DNA from: Candidatus Skiveiella danica
GTDB lineage: Bacteria > Pseudomonadota > Gammaproteobacteria > Burkholderiales > Burkholderiaceae_C
Assembly: GCA_016721925.1 (NCBI GenBank)
Contig: JADKHE010000013.1
Coordinates: forward strand, 310,001-374,000
DNA: 64,000 bases
Direction: 5' to 3'
Positions 51,891 through 63,978 of this stretch are shown piece after piece. The translations under genes and the position numbers were made by a program. Numbering within the stretch: position 1 is the first letter of the stretch; each line of letters begins with the position of its first letter. Under the pieces are notes generated by a model that worked only from the letters and a program-made list of their open reading frames with translations, was not told where the DNA came from and ran no database searches.

Positions 51891-52556
51891 TTAGGCGCAG
51901 TTCAGCAAATTCAAGAGCTGCAGGGGTGAATGGATCGCCGCATGGGCCCGCCACTGCCCGATATCGCTCTGTTGGCCCAGGTAGCCATAGGTGGCGGCCA
52001 CCGTGCCCATGCCAGCGGCCAGACCGGCCACGATGTCGCGCTCGTCATCCCCCACGTAGACACAACGCCCGGCAGACACGCCCAGGCGACGGGCGGCCTC
52101 GAACAGCGGCTCCGGATGCGGTTTGGCATGGGGCGTGGTGTCGCCACTGATGACGGTGGCCGCGGAGGCAAACAGCGGCATCGCGCGGGTCAATGGATCG
52201 GTAAAACGGCTGGCCTTGTTCGTCACGACGCCCCAGGGCAGCCCTTTCAGAACCAGGGCCTGCAGGAGATCGGACACCCCCTCGAACGCGTAGGTCCGCT
52301 GGGTCATGCAGTTCTCATAGTTGACGAAGAACTCCTCGCGCAACGCGTCATAGCCCGGATCTTCGGGCGCCACGTTGAAGGCCACGCCCAGCATGCCGCG
52401 GGCCCCCGCGCCTGCCATCGGGCGGTACTGCGCTGGCGGCAGGGAAGGCAAGCCCCGATCGGTCCGCATCTTGTCAGCAGCCGCACCGAGGTCGGGCGCA
52501 CTGTCGATCAGGGTGCCGTCCAGGTCGAACAGCACGGCATGGACGTCACCGAACAC
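51891..52556 (-). CDS. gph: Phosphoglycolate phosphatase-like HAD hydrolase
   Basis: A 221-residue HAD phosphatase. Motif I VLFDLDGTLIDSAPD near residue 8, motif II GVVTNKAS near 110, motif III KPHPEP near 145 and motif IV YVGDDERDI near 166. It removes phosphate from 2-phosphoglycolate formed during DNA repair. It is encoded four bases after ubiG, a common pairing in Burkholderiales. Confidence 0.9.
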   Translation of the reverse strand: MFGDVHAVLFDLDGTLIDSAPDLGAAADKMRTDRGLPSLPPAQYRPMAGAGARGMLGVAFNVAPEDPGYDALREEFFVNYENCMTQRTYAFEGVSDLLQALVLKGLPWGVVTNKASRFTDPLTRAMPLFASAATVISGDTTPHAKPHPEPLFEAARRLGVSAGRCVYVGDDERDIVAGLAAGMGTVAATYGYLGQQSDIGQWRAHAAIHSPLQLLNLLNCA

Positions 52557-52559
52557 GGC

Positions 52560-53279
52560 TCAGGCCCCGACGGCTGCTTTGCGGGTGGCAAAGAGGTAAT
52601 TGACGCTGGTGTCGCTGCTGAGCCAGTAGTGGCGGGTGAGCGGGTTGTACTGCATGCCGCGGGTGCCCTGCAGGTCCAGCCCGGCAGCGCGGCAATGGCC
52701 GGCGAGCTCGCTCGGGCGCACCATCTTGGCGTATTCGTGGGTTCCGCGCGGCAGGAGATTGAGCACGTACTCGGCGCCCACGATCGCGAACAGGAAGGAT
52801 TTCGGGTTGCGGTTGAGCGTGGAGAAGAACACCCAGCCCCCTGGCTTGACCAGCGTGGCACAGGCGCGCACGATGGACGCAGGGTCGGGCACGTGCTCCA
52901 GCATTTCCATGCAGGTCACCACGTCGAAGCTGCCGGCCTGCTCCGCCGCCAGTGCCTCGGCACTGACCTCGCGGTAGGCGACACCGGGCGTCTGGGCTTC
53001 AAGGGCGTGCAGCTGGGCCACCTTCAGCGACTTCGACGACAGATCGATCCCCAGGACATCTGCGCCCTTGCGAGCCATGGCGTCGGCCAGGATGCCGCCG
53101 CCGCAGCCCACATCGAGCACCCGCTGGCCGGCCAGCGGCGCAAGACCGTTGATCCACTCCAGGCGCAAGGGGTTGATCTGGTGCAGTGGGCGGAATTCGC
53201 TCTCGGGATCCCACCAGCGGTGCGCAAGGTCGGAAAACTTGGCCAGTTCGGCCGGATCAACGTTCAGGGTCTGGGTCAT
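52560..53279 (-). CDS. ubiG: Ubiquinone biosynthesis O-methyltransferase
   Basis: A 239-residue SAM-dependent methyltransferase, start ATG 53279 (MTQTLNVDPAELAKFSDLAHRWWDPESEFRPLHQINPLRL). SAM-binding VLDVGCGGGILADAMA and CMEMLEHVPDP are present. It performs both O-methylations in ubiquinone synthesis. Confidence 0.93.
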   Translation of the reverse strand: MTQTLNVDPAELAKFSDLAHRWWDPESEFRPLHQINPLRLEWINGLAPLAGQRVLDVGCGGGILADAMARKGADVLGIDLSSKSLKVAQLHALEAQTPGVAYREVSAEALAAEQAGSFDVVTCMEMLEHVPDPASIVRACATLVKPGGWVFFSTLNRNPKSFLFAIVGAEYVLNLLPRGTHEYAKMVRPSELAGHCRAAGLDLQGTRGMQYNPLTRHYWLSSDTSVNYLFATRKAAVGA

Positions 53280-53302
53280 GACGCGATTTTCCTCGAAACC
53301 AT

Positions 53303-53329
53303 AAAAAAAGCCCCATTGCTGGGGCTTTT
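53303..53329 (-). terminator. Rho-independent terminator of ompA
   Basis: On the minus strand AAAAGCCCCAGCAATGGGGC is followed by a run of seven Ts. It lies just downstream of the ompA stop and before ubiG. Confidence 0.93.
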
Positions 53330-53346
53330 CAGAAGCAATCCGGAGA

Positions 53347-54060
53347 TTACTTGTTGGCGCGGGTACCAACCACTTCGATTTCCACGCGACGGTTCTTCGC
53401 GCGGCCTTCAGCGGTCTTGTTGGAAGCGATCGGCTGCTTCTCACCCTTGCCTTCGGTGTACACGCGGTTCTGTTCGATACCCTTGGAGACCAGGTAGGCC
53501 TTCACGGACTCGGCGCGCTTGACCGACAGCTTCTGGTTGTAGGCATCGGTACCGACGTCATCGGTGTGGCCGACGGCGATGATGACTTCCAGGTTGATGC
53601 CCTTGATCTTGCCGATCAGGTCGTCCAGCTTGGCTTTGCCTTCGGGCTTCAGGACAGCCTTGTCGAAGTCGAAGAACGCGTCAGCAGCATAGGTCACCTT
53701 GGTGGCGGCGGGCGGCGCTGGCGGCTTGGCAGCAGGCATTGCGGGCTTGGCAGCAGGAGCCGGGGCAGCAGCCTTGGGAGCCGGCGGAGGCGGCGGCATC
53801 GCAGCGCCATCGCAACCCGGGTAGGCCGTGGCCGGCGTCCAGTTGGCATTGCGCCAGCACATTTCATTGGTGCCGTTCATGACGGGCATGCCGTTGGACG
53901 AGCGCCACTGGTTGGAACCGTTCGCTGCTTTGAGCTGGTCAGCCGTCGGGTTGACGACAGGCTTGGCCGGGAACGGCTGCACGCTCTGAGCACTGGCGGC
54001 CATGGGAAGGGCGATCGCTGCCGCTGCGAACAGCATTGCCACTTTATTCAGATTCTTCAT
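53347..54060 (-). CDS. ompA: OmpA-family outer-membrane protein
   Basis: A 237-residue protein. Signal peptide (MKNLNKVAMLFAAAAIALPMAASAQ), a short N-terminal domain, a Pro/Ala-rich linker, and a C-terminal OmpA peptidoglycan-binding domain (YAADAFFDFDKAVLKPEGKAKLDDLIGKIKG, VGHTDDVGTDAYNQKLSVKRAESVKAYLVSKG, NRRVEIEV). ATG 54060 has AGGAGA upstream. The N-terminal part is too short for an eight-strand barrel, so it is anchored otherwise. Confidence 0.88.
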   Translation of the reverse strand: MKNLNKVAMLFAAAAIALPMAASAQSVQPFPAKPVVNPTADQLKAANGSNQWRSSNGMPVMNGTNEMCWRNANWTPATAYPGCDGAAMPPPPPAPKAAAPAPAAKPAMPAAKPPAPPAATKVTYAADAFFDFDKAVLKPEGKAKLDDLIGKIKGINLEVIIAVGHTDDVGTDAYNQKLSVKRAESVKAYLVSKGIEQNRVYTEGKGEKQPIASNKTAEGRAKNRRVEIEVVGTRANK

Positions 54061-54283
54061 GGTTCTCCTCTTGGGGAAAAAGGCGCAGCCTCGCTGCGAA
54101 TAATGGACGCTTGAGATGACCATCACCACAAACGTTGAGGTCATTGTGCCACAGCTGATCCGCCAAACCACCCCAAAACGGCCCCGCCGGCGCCAGTCGG
54201 CGGCGCAATTTTTGCGATATGTTGCTCAATTGCTACAACCTGTTCGCCCTAAAATCGCGCCCTTACCTGCGTAACCATCCTTC

Positions 54284-56938
<2,655 letters not shown>

Positions 56939-57161
56939 CAAGCACCGCCGGCTGGCTCTATTGCTATCTAATGAATAGCTATACTGACCCGATGGCGCTG
57001 GGGTAGGCGCGGATTTTCCTCAGTAAATTGAGTCAGACCCGCCGGCAACCGCTTCAGGCTGGTCGGGGCCGCAAGGGCGACCTTCAATCCCGCCTCTGGG
57101 CCTGCATGCGAAAATTGAAGTCCTCCCGGCGCCGACAACACGAGACACGCACTGAACCGAC
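56939..57161. repeat. Spacer with palindromic repeat between gyrA and pheA
   Basis: The segment after gyrA contains the inverted words ATTGCTAT and ATAGCTAT around 56960-56985, a repeat type frequent in Comamonadaceae intergenic regions. Nothing coding is seen. serC, often present here in relatives, is absent. Confidence 0.5.
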
Positions 57162-58244
57162 ATGGCCAAGACCCTTCCTGAACTGCGCATCCAGATCGAC
57201 GCGGTGGACCGCGAGTTGCTGGAGCTGCTGAACCGCCGCGCCGCGCTGGCCAACGAGGTGGGCGAGATCAAGCGCGTCGAGGGCTCGCCGGTGTTCCGGC
57301 CCGAGCGCGAGGCCCAGGTCATCCACGGGCTCCAGACCGCCAACGCCGGACCGCTCAAGGGCGACAGCGTGGCGCACATCTGGCGCGAAATCATGTCCGC
57401 CTGCCGCGCCCTCGAAGCCCCGCAACGCGTGGCCTTCCTCGGCCCGGTCGGCACCTTCAGCGAGCAGGCCGCCCTGCAATTCTTCGGCACCAGCATCGAG
57501 CGCGTGCCCTGTGTGAGCATCGACGAGGTGTTTCGCGCCACCGCGGCCGGCACCGCCGAGTTCGGTGTGGTGCCGGTGGAGAATTCCACCGAAGGGGTAA
57601 TCTCGCGATCACTCGACCTCTTTCTCCAGTCGCCGCTGCATGTGGTGGGCGAGACCAGCCTGCTGGTGCGCCACAACCTGCTGCGCACGACGCCGTCGCT
57701 GGACGGTATCGAGGTCGTTCTCGCGCACCCGCAGGCGCTGGCCCAGTGCCAGGGCTGGCTCAACACCCACTTGCCCGAGGCCGAACGCCGCGCCGTCTCC
57801 AGCAATGCCGAAGGCGCGCGCCTGGCCGCACTGCATCCGAACTGGGCCGGCATCGCCAGTGAGCGCGCAGCCACCGAATTCGGCCTGCACATCGCCGCGC
57901 ACGCGATCCAGGATGACGCCTTCAACCGCACCCGCTTTGCCGTGATCTGCCTGCCACAGACGCTGCCGGCGCCCGAGGCCTCCGGCCAGGACTGCGTGAG
58001 CCTGATCGTATCGGTCCCGAATCGCCCCGGCGCGGTGCACGACCTGCTGGTGCCGCTGAAGACGCACGGCGTGTCGATGACCCGCTTCGAATCACGTCCG
58101 GCACGTTCCGGGCAGTGGGAGTACTATTTTTATATCGACCTGCAAGGCCATCCTTCACAACCCAACGTGGCCGCGGCCTTGAAGGATCTGAAGAGCCTGT
58201 GCGCGTTCTACAAGGTGCTGGGAACCTACCCGGCGGGTGAGTAA
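57162..58244 (+). CDS. pheA: Bifunctional chorismate mutase / prephenate dehydratase
   Basis: A 360-residue fusion. Residues 1-90 form the chorismate mutase domain (LRIQIDAVDRELLELLNRRAALANEVGEIKR). The prephenate dehydratase domain follows (VAFLGPVGTFSEQAALQFFG, GVVPVENSTEGVISRSLD), with a C-terminal ACT domain (IVSVPNRPGAVHDLLVPLKTHGVSMTRFESRPAR) for phenylalanine feedback. It leads from chorismate to phenylpyruvate. Confidence 0.94.
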   Translation: MAKTLPELRIQIDAVDRELLELLNRRAALANEVGEIKRVEGSPVFRPEREAQVIHGLQTANAGPLKGDSVAHIWREIMSACRALEAPQRVAFLGPVGTFSEQAALQFFGTSIERVPCVSIDEVFRATAAGTAEFGVVPVENSTEGVISRSLDLFLQSPLHVVGETSLLVRHNLLRTTPSLDGIEVVLAHPQALAQCQGWLNTHLPEAERRAVSSNAEGARLAALHPNWAGIASERAATEFGLHIAAHAIQDDAFNRTRFAVICLPQTLPAPEASGQDCVSLIVSVPNRPGAVHDLLVPLKTHGVSMTRFESRPARSGQWEYYFYIDLQGHPSQPNVAAALKDLKSLCAFYKVLGTYPAGE

Positions 58245-58290
58245 CAGGGTTTGCGCGCCCGGCGGGCGCGGCGAACCGTCGGGAGTCTGG

Positions 58291-59169
58291 ATGTTTGAGC
58301 AACTGGGTCTGATCGGATGCGGCCTGATGGGCGGCTCCTTCGCGCTCGCGCTCAAGCGCGCCGGCCTGGTCAAGCGCGTGGTCGGCTACAGCAAGTCGCC
58401 CTCGACCACCGAGCGCGCGCGTCTCATGGGCGTGATCGACGTCGAGGCCCCATCGGCCCTGCTGGCCGTCTCCGGCGCCGACATCGTGCTGCTGGCCGTG
58501 CCAGTGGCCGCGACCGAGGCCACGTTCAAGGCGATCCGGCACCTGGTCACGCCCACCATGCTGATCATGGACGTCGGGTCCACCAAACGCGACGTGGTCG
58601 ACGCCGCACGGCGCGTCCTGCGCGAGCAGATGGGCGGCTTCGTGCCGGCCCATCCGGTAGCAGGTCGCGAAGTGGCTGGCGTCGAAAACGCCGACCCCGA
58701 TCTCTACACCGGCAAGCAGGTCATCCTGACCCCGATCGAGCGCACACGCACGGTACAGCTGCAGCAGGCCACCGACGTCTGGAAGGCCATCGGCTGCCAC
58801 GTGACCAGCATGTCGCCCGAGTCGCACGACGCCGCCTTTGCCGCCGTGAGCCACCTGCCGCACCTGCTGGCGTTTGCGCTCATGAACGCGATCACCGGCC
58901 AGCCGCAGGGCAAGGAATTCCTCTCCCTGGCCGGGCCGGGGTTCCGCGATTTCACCCGCATTGCGGCCAGCGAGCCCAATGTCTGGCGCGACATCCTGCT
59001 GGCCAACCGTGAGGAGCTGCTGGCGCAGTCGAAGGTCTTTCAGCGCGCGCTCCAGGCCTTCGAGCAGACCATCGGCAGCGGCAACGCCGATGCCCTGGAA
59101 AAGCTGATCAGCCAAGCCAGCAACACCCGCGCGCATTGGCGCATCAGCTCCGGAAAACCTCACAAGTAA
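58291..59169 (+). CDS. tyrA: Prephenate dehydrogenase family protein
   Basis: A 292-residue dehydrogenase. ATG 58291 gives MFEQLGLIGCGLMGGSFALALKRAGL with the NAD-binding GxGxxG. The GTG at 58237 would only add a Gly/Arg-rich tail. It also shows VDVGSTKRDVVDA-type MDVGSTKRDVVDAAR and HPVAGREVAGVENADPDLY. It oxidises prephenate to 4-hydroxyphenylpyruvate for tyrosine. Confidence 0.93.
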   Translation: MFEQLGLIGCGLMGGSFALALKRAGLVKRVVGYSKSPSTTERARLMGVIDVEAPSALLAVSGADIVLLAVPVAATEATFKAIRHLVTPTMLIMDVGSTKRDVVDAARRVLREQMGGFVPAHPVAGREVAGVENADPDLYTGKQVILTPIERTRTVQLQQATDVWKAIGCHVTSMSPESHDAAFAAVSHLPHLLAFALMNAITGQPQGKEFLSLAGPGFRDFTRIAASEPNVWRDILLANREELLAQSKVFQRALQAFEQTIGSGNADALEKLISQASNTRAHWRISSGKPHK

Positions 59170-59254
59170 CTAACGTGCCGCCGCATGGGCCTGGTGATCC
59201 GCAGGCCTGGCGTGGCGCAACGCCCCTGCACCCGCACCGCCTGCGAAACGCCGC

Positions 59255-61290
59255 ATGTACACCACTGAGTTTCTGGACATTCCGCCGCTGGCCGGCGCCC
59301 ATGGCACGGTCACCCTGCCGGGCTCCAAGAGCATTTCCAACCGGGTCTTGTTGCTGGCGGCGCTGAGCCGTGGGCGCACGGTGATCCATGACCTGCTCGA
59401 CTCCGACGACACCCGGGTGATGCTGGCCGCGCTGGCGCAGCTCGGTTGCGACGTCGCGCATTCCGGCAGCACCACCGTCACCATCGGCGGCCTGGGTGGA
59501 CAGGCGCCGCGCTCGCCGGCACGGCTGTTCATGGGCAACGCCGGCACGGCCATGCGCCCGCTGACCGCGGCGCTCTCGGTGCTGGGTGGCGATTTCGAAC
59601 TGTCCGGCATCGCACGCATGCACGAGCGCCCCATTGGCGACCTGGTCGACGCCTTGCGCCAACTGGGCTGCACGATCACCTGCACCGGTGTGGAAGGTTA
59701 TCCGCCGCTGCGCATTGGCCAGCCCGCGCTGCGGCTGGACGCGCCGGTTCGCGTGCGCGGCGACGTGTCCAGCCAGTTCCTGACCGCGCTGCTGATGGCG
59801 CTGCCGCTGGCGGGGCATCGTGCCTCCATGCACGGCGAGGCGGCACGCGACATCGTGATCGAGGTGGTGGGCGAACTGATCTCCAAGCCCTACATCGAAA
59901 TCACCCTGAACCTGCTGGCGCGCTTCGGCATCGCCGTGCGCCGCGAGGGATGGCAGCGTTTCATCATTCCCGCCGGCAGCCGCTATCAGTCGCCGGGCGA
60001 GATCCATGTCGAGGCCGACGCATCCTCCGCCAGCTATTTCATCGGCCTCGGTGCGCTGGTTGCACCCGGCGCGGACGGCCAGGGCATCCGCATCCAGGGT
60101 GTGGGGGCGGCATCGATCCAGGGCGACATCCGCTTCGTCGAGGCGGCCCAGGCGATGGGGCGCACGTGACGAGCGGCCCGAACTGGCTTGAAATCACACG
60201 CGGCGCCTGGCCCTTGAAGGCCATCGACCTCGACTGCAACCACATTCCCGACGCCGCGATGACGCTGGGCGTGATGGCGCTCTACGCCGACGGCCCCACC
60301 ACGCTGCGCAACATCGCCAGCTGGCGCGTCAAGGAAACCGACCGGATTGCCGCCATGGCCCGCGAACTGCGAAAGCTGGGCGCCACGGTGGAAGAAGGCG
60401 CCGATTTCATCCGGGTCACCCCGCCAGCCACGCCCGCCCACTGGAAGACAGCCCGCATCCACACGTACGACGACCACCGCGTTGCCATGTGTTTTTCGCT
60501 CGCAGCCTTCAATCCGGCCGGCCTGCCGGTACGCATCGAAGACCCGAAATGTGTCGCAAAGACATTTCCGGACTACTTCGAGGCGCTGTTCTCACTGGCC
60601 CAGGCGGCCCCCGGGCGGATTCCGGTGATCTGCGTCGATGGCCCGAGCGCCTCGGGCAAGGGCACGCTGGCCGGTCGGGTCGCCGAACGCCTGGGCTACC
60701 ACTACCTGGATTCGGGCGCGCTGTACCGGGTTGCCGCGCACGCGGCCCTGCGCAGCGGACGAAGCCTGGAGCCTGAGAACGAAGCAGCCATCGCCGAGTT
60801 GGCCCGGCAGTTGCCGGTCACGTTTTCGGGTGAACGGGTTCTGCTGGACGGCTCGGATGTGACGGAGGCCATCCGCAGCGAGGAAGGCGGCATGAACGCC
60901 TCCCGGGTTTCGACGATGCCGGCCGTGCGCGCCGCGCTCGTGGCGCTGCAACAGGGCTTTTCAAGGCTGCCCGGCCTGGTGGCCGACGGGCGCGACATGG
61001 GCACCGTGATCTTCCCATCGGCGCCGCTGAAGGTCTTCCTGACCGCCAGCGCCGCCCAACGCGCCGAACGCCGGCATAAGCAGTTGATTTCTAAGGGAAT
61101 TTCAACTACACTTGACAGTCTTCGCGCCGACTTGGAAGCGCGTGATACCCGGGATTCAACCCGCAGTGTTGCGCCTCTGAAGCCGGCCGCAGATGCCCTG
61201 CAACTGGACAATTCGGCCTTGACGATTGAAGAATCGGTCGAGACCGTGTTGCGCTGGTGGCAGGACAGGCAGCCGTTCGGGTCTTCCTGA
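59255..61290 (+). pseudogene. aroA-cmk: Fused EPSP synthase / cytidylate kinase, with a one-base frameshift
   Basis: The aroA part (from ATG 59255) shows PGSKSISNRVLLLAALS, FMGNAGTAMRPLTAALS and RGDVSSQFLTALLMALPL. At a run of four Gs (60157-60160) one base is missing, giving a stop at 60169. With one G added, GAHVTSGPNWLEI and the rest of aroA (DDHRVAMCFSLAAF) continue in frame into cytidylate kinase (VICVDGPSASGKGTLAGRVAERLGYHYLDSGALYR). The intact product would be about 679 residues, the known bifunctional form in Comamonadaceae. It makes EPSP for aromatic amino acids, and CDP. Since it should be essential, a sequencing error is likely. Confidence 0.92.
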
Positions 61291-61487
61291 ACCGCTGCAA
61301 ATGCTGGCAGGCGTTTCACCGCGCTCGCCCTGGCCCACCCAGCCCCCGCCGCGCCTCACGCGCACCGGCTGTGTGGTTCGACAACCCAACCCGCGGGCCA
61401 AGCCCGCAAGCAACCGCCGCAGTCAGCCTCAACAAACGATGGCCATTCCGCTGTCGTACGACCTGTTTCTGCGCATCAGGAAAATCA

Positions 61488-63173
61488 ATGTCTGAATCTT
61501 TTGCCGCCCTGTTTGAAGAATCCCTGCAACGCACCGAAATGCGTCCGGGCGAAGTCATCACCGCTGAAGTCGTGCGCATCGAGCACAGCTTCGTGGTGGT
61601 CAACGCCGGCCTCAAGTCCGAGGCCTACGTTCCCCTGGAAGAGTTCAAGAACGACAAGGGCGAAGTCGAAGTCCAGGTCGGCGACTTCGTGTCGGTGGCC
61701 ATCGGCTCCATCGAAAACGGCTACGGCGACACCATCCTGTCGCGCGACACCGCCAAGCGCCTGGCCTCGTGGATGAGCCTGGAAAAGGCCCTGGAATCCG
61801 GCGAGTTCGTCACCGGCACCACCAGCGGCAAGGTCAAGGGCGGCCTGACCGTGCTGGTCAACGGCATCCGCGCCTTCCTGCCCGGCTCGCTGGTGGACAC
61901 CCGCCCGACCAAGGACCTGTCTCCGTACGAGAACAAGACCCTGGAATTCAAGGTCATCAAGCTCGACCGCAAGCGCAACAACGTGGTGCTGAGCCGCCGC
62001 GCCGTGGTCGAAGCCAGCATGGGCGAAGAGCGCGCCAAGCTGATGGAAACCCTGAAGGAAGGTTCCGTGGTGCGTGGCGTGGTCAAGAACATCACCGAAT
62101 ACGGTGCGTTCGTGGACCTCGGCGGCATCGACGGCCTGCTGCACATCACCGACATGGCCTGGCGCCGTGTCCGCCACCCGAGCGAAGTCGTTCAGGCCGG
62201 CCAGGAAATCACCGCCAAGATCCTCAAGTTCGACACCGAGAAGAACCGCGTGTCGCTGGGTCTCAAGCAGATGGGCGATGACCCCTGGATGGGCGTGAAC
62301 CGCCGCTACCCGCAAGGCACGCGCATGTTCGGCAAGATCACCAACATCGCCGACTACGGCGCGTTCGTGGAACTCGAGCCCGGCATCGAAGGCCTGGTGC
62401 ACGTCTCCGAGATGGACTGGACCAACAAGAACATCGCCCCGAGCAAGCTCGTGACGCTGGGCGACGAAGTCGAAGTCATGGTCCTGGAGATCGACGAAGA
62501 CAAGCGCCGCATCAGCCTGGGCATGAAGCAGTGCAAGGCCAACCCGTGGCAGGAATTCGCGCAGAACACCAAGCGCGGCGACCGCGTCAAGGGCCCGATC
62601 AAGTCGATCACCGACTTCGGCGTGTTCGTCGGCCTGGCCGCCGGCATCGACGGCCTGGTGCACCTGTCCGACCTGTCCTGGAACGAGCCGGGCGAAGCCG
62701 CCGTGCGCAACTACAAGAAGGGCCAGGAAGTCGAAGCCCTGGTGCTGGCCGTGGACGTGGACCGCGAGCGCATCTCGCTGGGCATCAAGCAGCTCGACCA
62801 GGACCCGTTCACCACCTTCGTGTCGGTCAACGACAAGGGCCAGGTCGTGACCGGCAAGGTCAAGACCGTGGACGCCCGCGGCGCCGAGATCGATCTGGGC
62901 GAAGACATCATCGGCTACCTGCGCGCCAGCGAAATCTCCCGCGACCGCGTGGAAGATGCCCGCAACGTGCTCAAGGAAGGCGACGAAGTCACGGCCGTGG
63001 TGGTCAACGTGGATCGCAAGACCCGCAACATCCAGCTGTCGATCAAGGCCAAGGACATGGCCGACCAGAACGAAGCCATGCAGAGCCTGAGCCAGCAGTC
63101 GGCGCGTGAAAACGCCGGCACGACCAGCCTGGGTGCCCTGCTGCGCGCCAAGCTGGACAACAACGAAAAGTAA
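61488..63173 (+). CDS. rpsA: 30S ribosomal protein S1
   Basis: A 561-residue S1 with six S1 RNA-binding repeats. The N-terminus is MSESFAALFEESLQRTEMRPGEVITAEVVRIEHSFVVVNAGLKSEAYVPLEEFKN. ATG 61488 is the natural start; the open frame from 61257 is in the aroA-cmk tail. It helps mRNA bind the ribosome. Codon use is strongly biased, as expected for a highly expressed gene. Confidence 0.96.
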   Translation: MSESFAALFEESLQRTEMRPGEVITAEVVRIEHSFVVVNAGLKSEAYVPLEEFKNDKGEVEVQVGDFVSVAIGSIENGYGDTILSRDTAKRLASWMSLEKALESGEFVTGTTSGKVKGGLTVLVNGIRAFLPGSLVDTRPTKDLSPYENKTLEFKVIKLDRKRNNVVLSRRAVVEASMGEERAKLMETLKEGSVVRGVVKNITEYGAFVDLGGIDGLLHITDMAWRRVRHPSEVVQAGQEITAKILKFDTEKNRVSLGLKQMGDDPWMGVNRRYPQGTRMFGKITNIADYGAFVELEPGIEGLVHVSEMDWTNKNIAPSKLVTLGDEVEVMVLEIDEDKRRISLGMKQCKANPWQEFAQNTKRGDRVKGPIKSITDFGVFVGLAAGIDGLVHLSDLSWNEPGEAAVRNYKKGQEVEALVLAVDVDRERISLGIKQLDQDPFTTFVSVNDKGQVVTGKVKTVDARGAEIDLGEDIIGYLRASEISRDRVEDARNVLKEGDEVTAVVVNVDRKTRNIQLSIKAKDMADQNEAMQSLSQQSARENAGTTSLGALLRAKLDNNEK

Positions 63174-63186
63174 GCTGCGCTGACCG

Positions 63187-63250
63187 GGACAGATCCCGCC
63201 GGCCCGGCGCTCCCTCGCGGAGCGCCCCGCACGGAGGCTCTGTCCCTTTT
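63187..63250 (+). terminator. Branched hairpin terminator after rpsA
   Basis: GGGACAG at 63187-63193 pairs with CTGTCCC at 63240-63246 and is followed by TTTT. Between them GGCGCTCC at 63206-63213 pairs with GGAGCGCC at 63219-63226. This lies 13 bases after the rpsA stop. Confidence 0.65.
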
Positions 63251-63285
63251 CGCGTCCTTCCTGCTCCCTGACCCGCACCGGCACG

Positions 63286-63978
63286 ATGACCCGCTCCGAC
63301 CTCGTTGAAGAACTGGCCGCCCGTTTCAGCCAGCTGACCCACCGCGATGCCGAATTCGCCGTGAAAGCCATTCTGGACGCCATGAGTGACGCCCTGGTGC
63401 GCGGGCACCGCATCGAAATCCGCGGATTCGGCAGCTTCTCGATCAACCGCCGGCCGCCGCGCATCGGGCGCAATCCGCGCTCGGGCGAGAGCGTGGCAAT
63501 CCCGGAAAAGCGCGTGCCGCACTTCAAGCCGGGCAAGGCCCTGCGCGAAGCCGTGGACCGGCGCACCGCCGAACTCAACAGCGGCAAACCCGAGTCAAAC
63601 CGGCGCGGCCAAGCTGCGCCACCCTCCCTGACCGTCAGGGCCACCGGTAGAATCGATCCGTCACCGGGGGGACCCATGAAGAAACTCTTGTGGCTGCTTA
63701 AGTGGATGCTTAAGGCAGCCATTTTTTTTACCCTTTTCGCCTTTGCGCTGAACAACCAGCAGGACGCCAGCGTGCACTTTTTCTTCGGAACGCAATGGCG
63801 CGCGCCGCTGGTGCTGGTGGTGCTGGCCGCCTTCACGGCCGGCGTGGCCATCGGCGTGCTGGGCATGGTTCCGCGCTGGTGGAAGCACCGCAAGGCGGCG
63901 CAACGTGCTCCGATGCAGGCGACCGGCCAACCGTCGGCCCAGACCACCCCAGCCCATCCGGCCGAACATGGACTTTGA
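63286..63978 (+). CDS. ihfB: Integration host factor beta subunit in frame with LapA
   Basis: The first 90 residues are IHF-beta: MTRSDLVEELAARFSQLTHRDAEFAVKAILDAMSDAL, RGHRIEIRGFGSFSINRRPPRIGRNPRSGESVAIPEKRVPHFKPGKALREAV. IHF bends DNA. Normally the gene stops soon after this point (about 100 residues). Here the frame stays open through a 30-residue Pro/Arg-rich tail and continues without a stop into lapA (ATG at 63676). Either a stop is lost, a base is missed, or a true fusion/readthrough exists. The domain call is firm. Confidence 0.85.
   Translation: MTRSDLVEELAARFSQLTHRDAEFAVKAILDAMSDALVRGHRIEIRGFGSFSINRRPPRIGRNPRSGESVAIPEKRVPHFKPGKALREAVDRRTAELNSGKPESNRRGQAAPPSLTVRATGRIDPSPGGPMKKLLWLLKWMLKAAIFFTLFAFALNNQQDASVHFFFGTQWRAPLVLVVLAAFTAGVAIGVLGMVPRWWKHRKAAQRAPMQATGQPSAQTTPAHPAEHGL
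63676..63978 (+). CDS. lapA: LapA-family inner membrane protein
   Basis: A 100-residue protein with two transmembrane segments (LLWLLKWMLKAAIFFTLFAFAL and APLVLVVLAAFTAGVAIGVLGM) separated by NNQQDASVHFFFG, as in LapA (DUF1049). It assists LapB in controlling LPS synthesis. It has its own GGGG-type ribosome-binding site before ATG 63676, so it can be translated independently even though it is in frame with ihfB. Confidence 0.85.
   Translation: MKKLLWLLKWMLKAAIFFTLFAFALNNQQDASVHFFFGTQWRAPLVLVVLAAFTAGVAIGVLGMVPRWWKHRKAAQRAPMQATGQPSAQTTPAHPAEHGL

Noticed and set aside
61485..63947. An 820-codon open frame on the minus strand
   Set aside because: Antisense shadow of rpsA and ihfB caused by high-GC codon bias.
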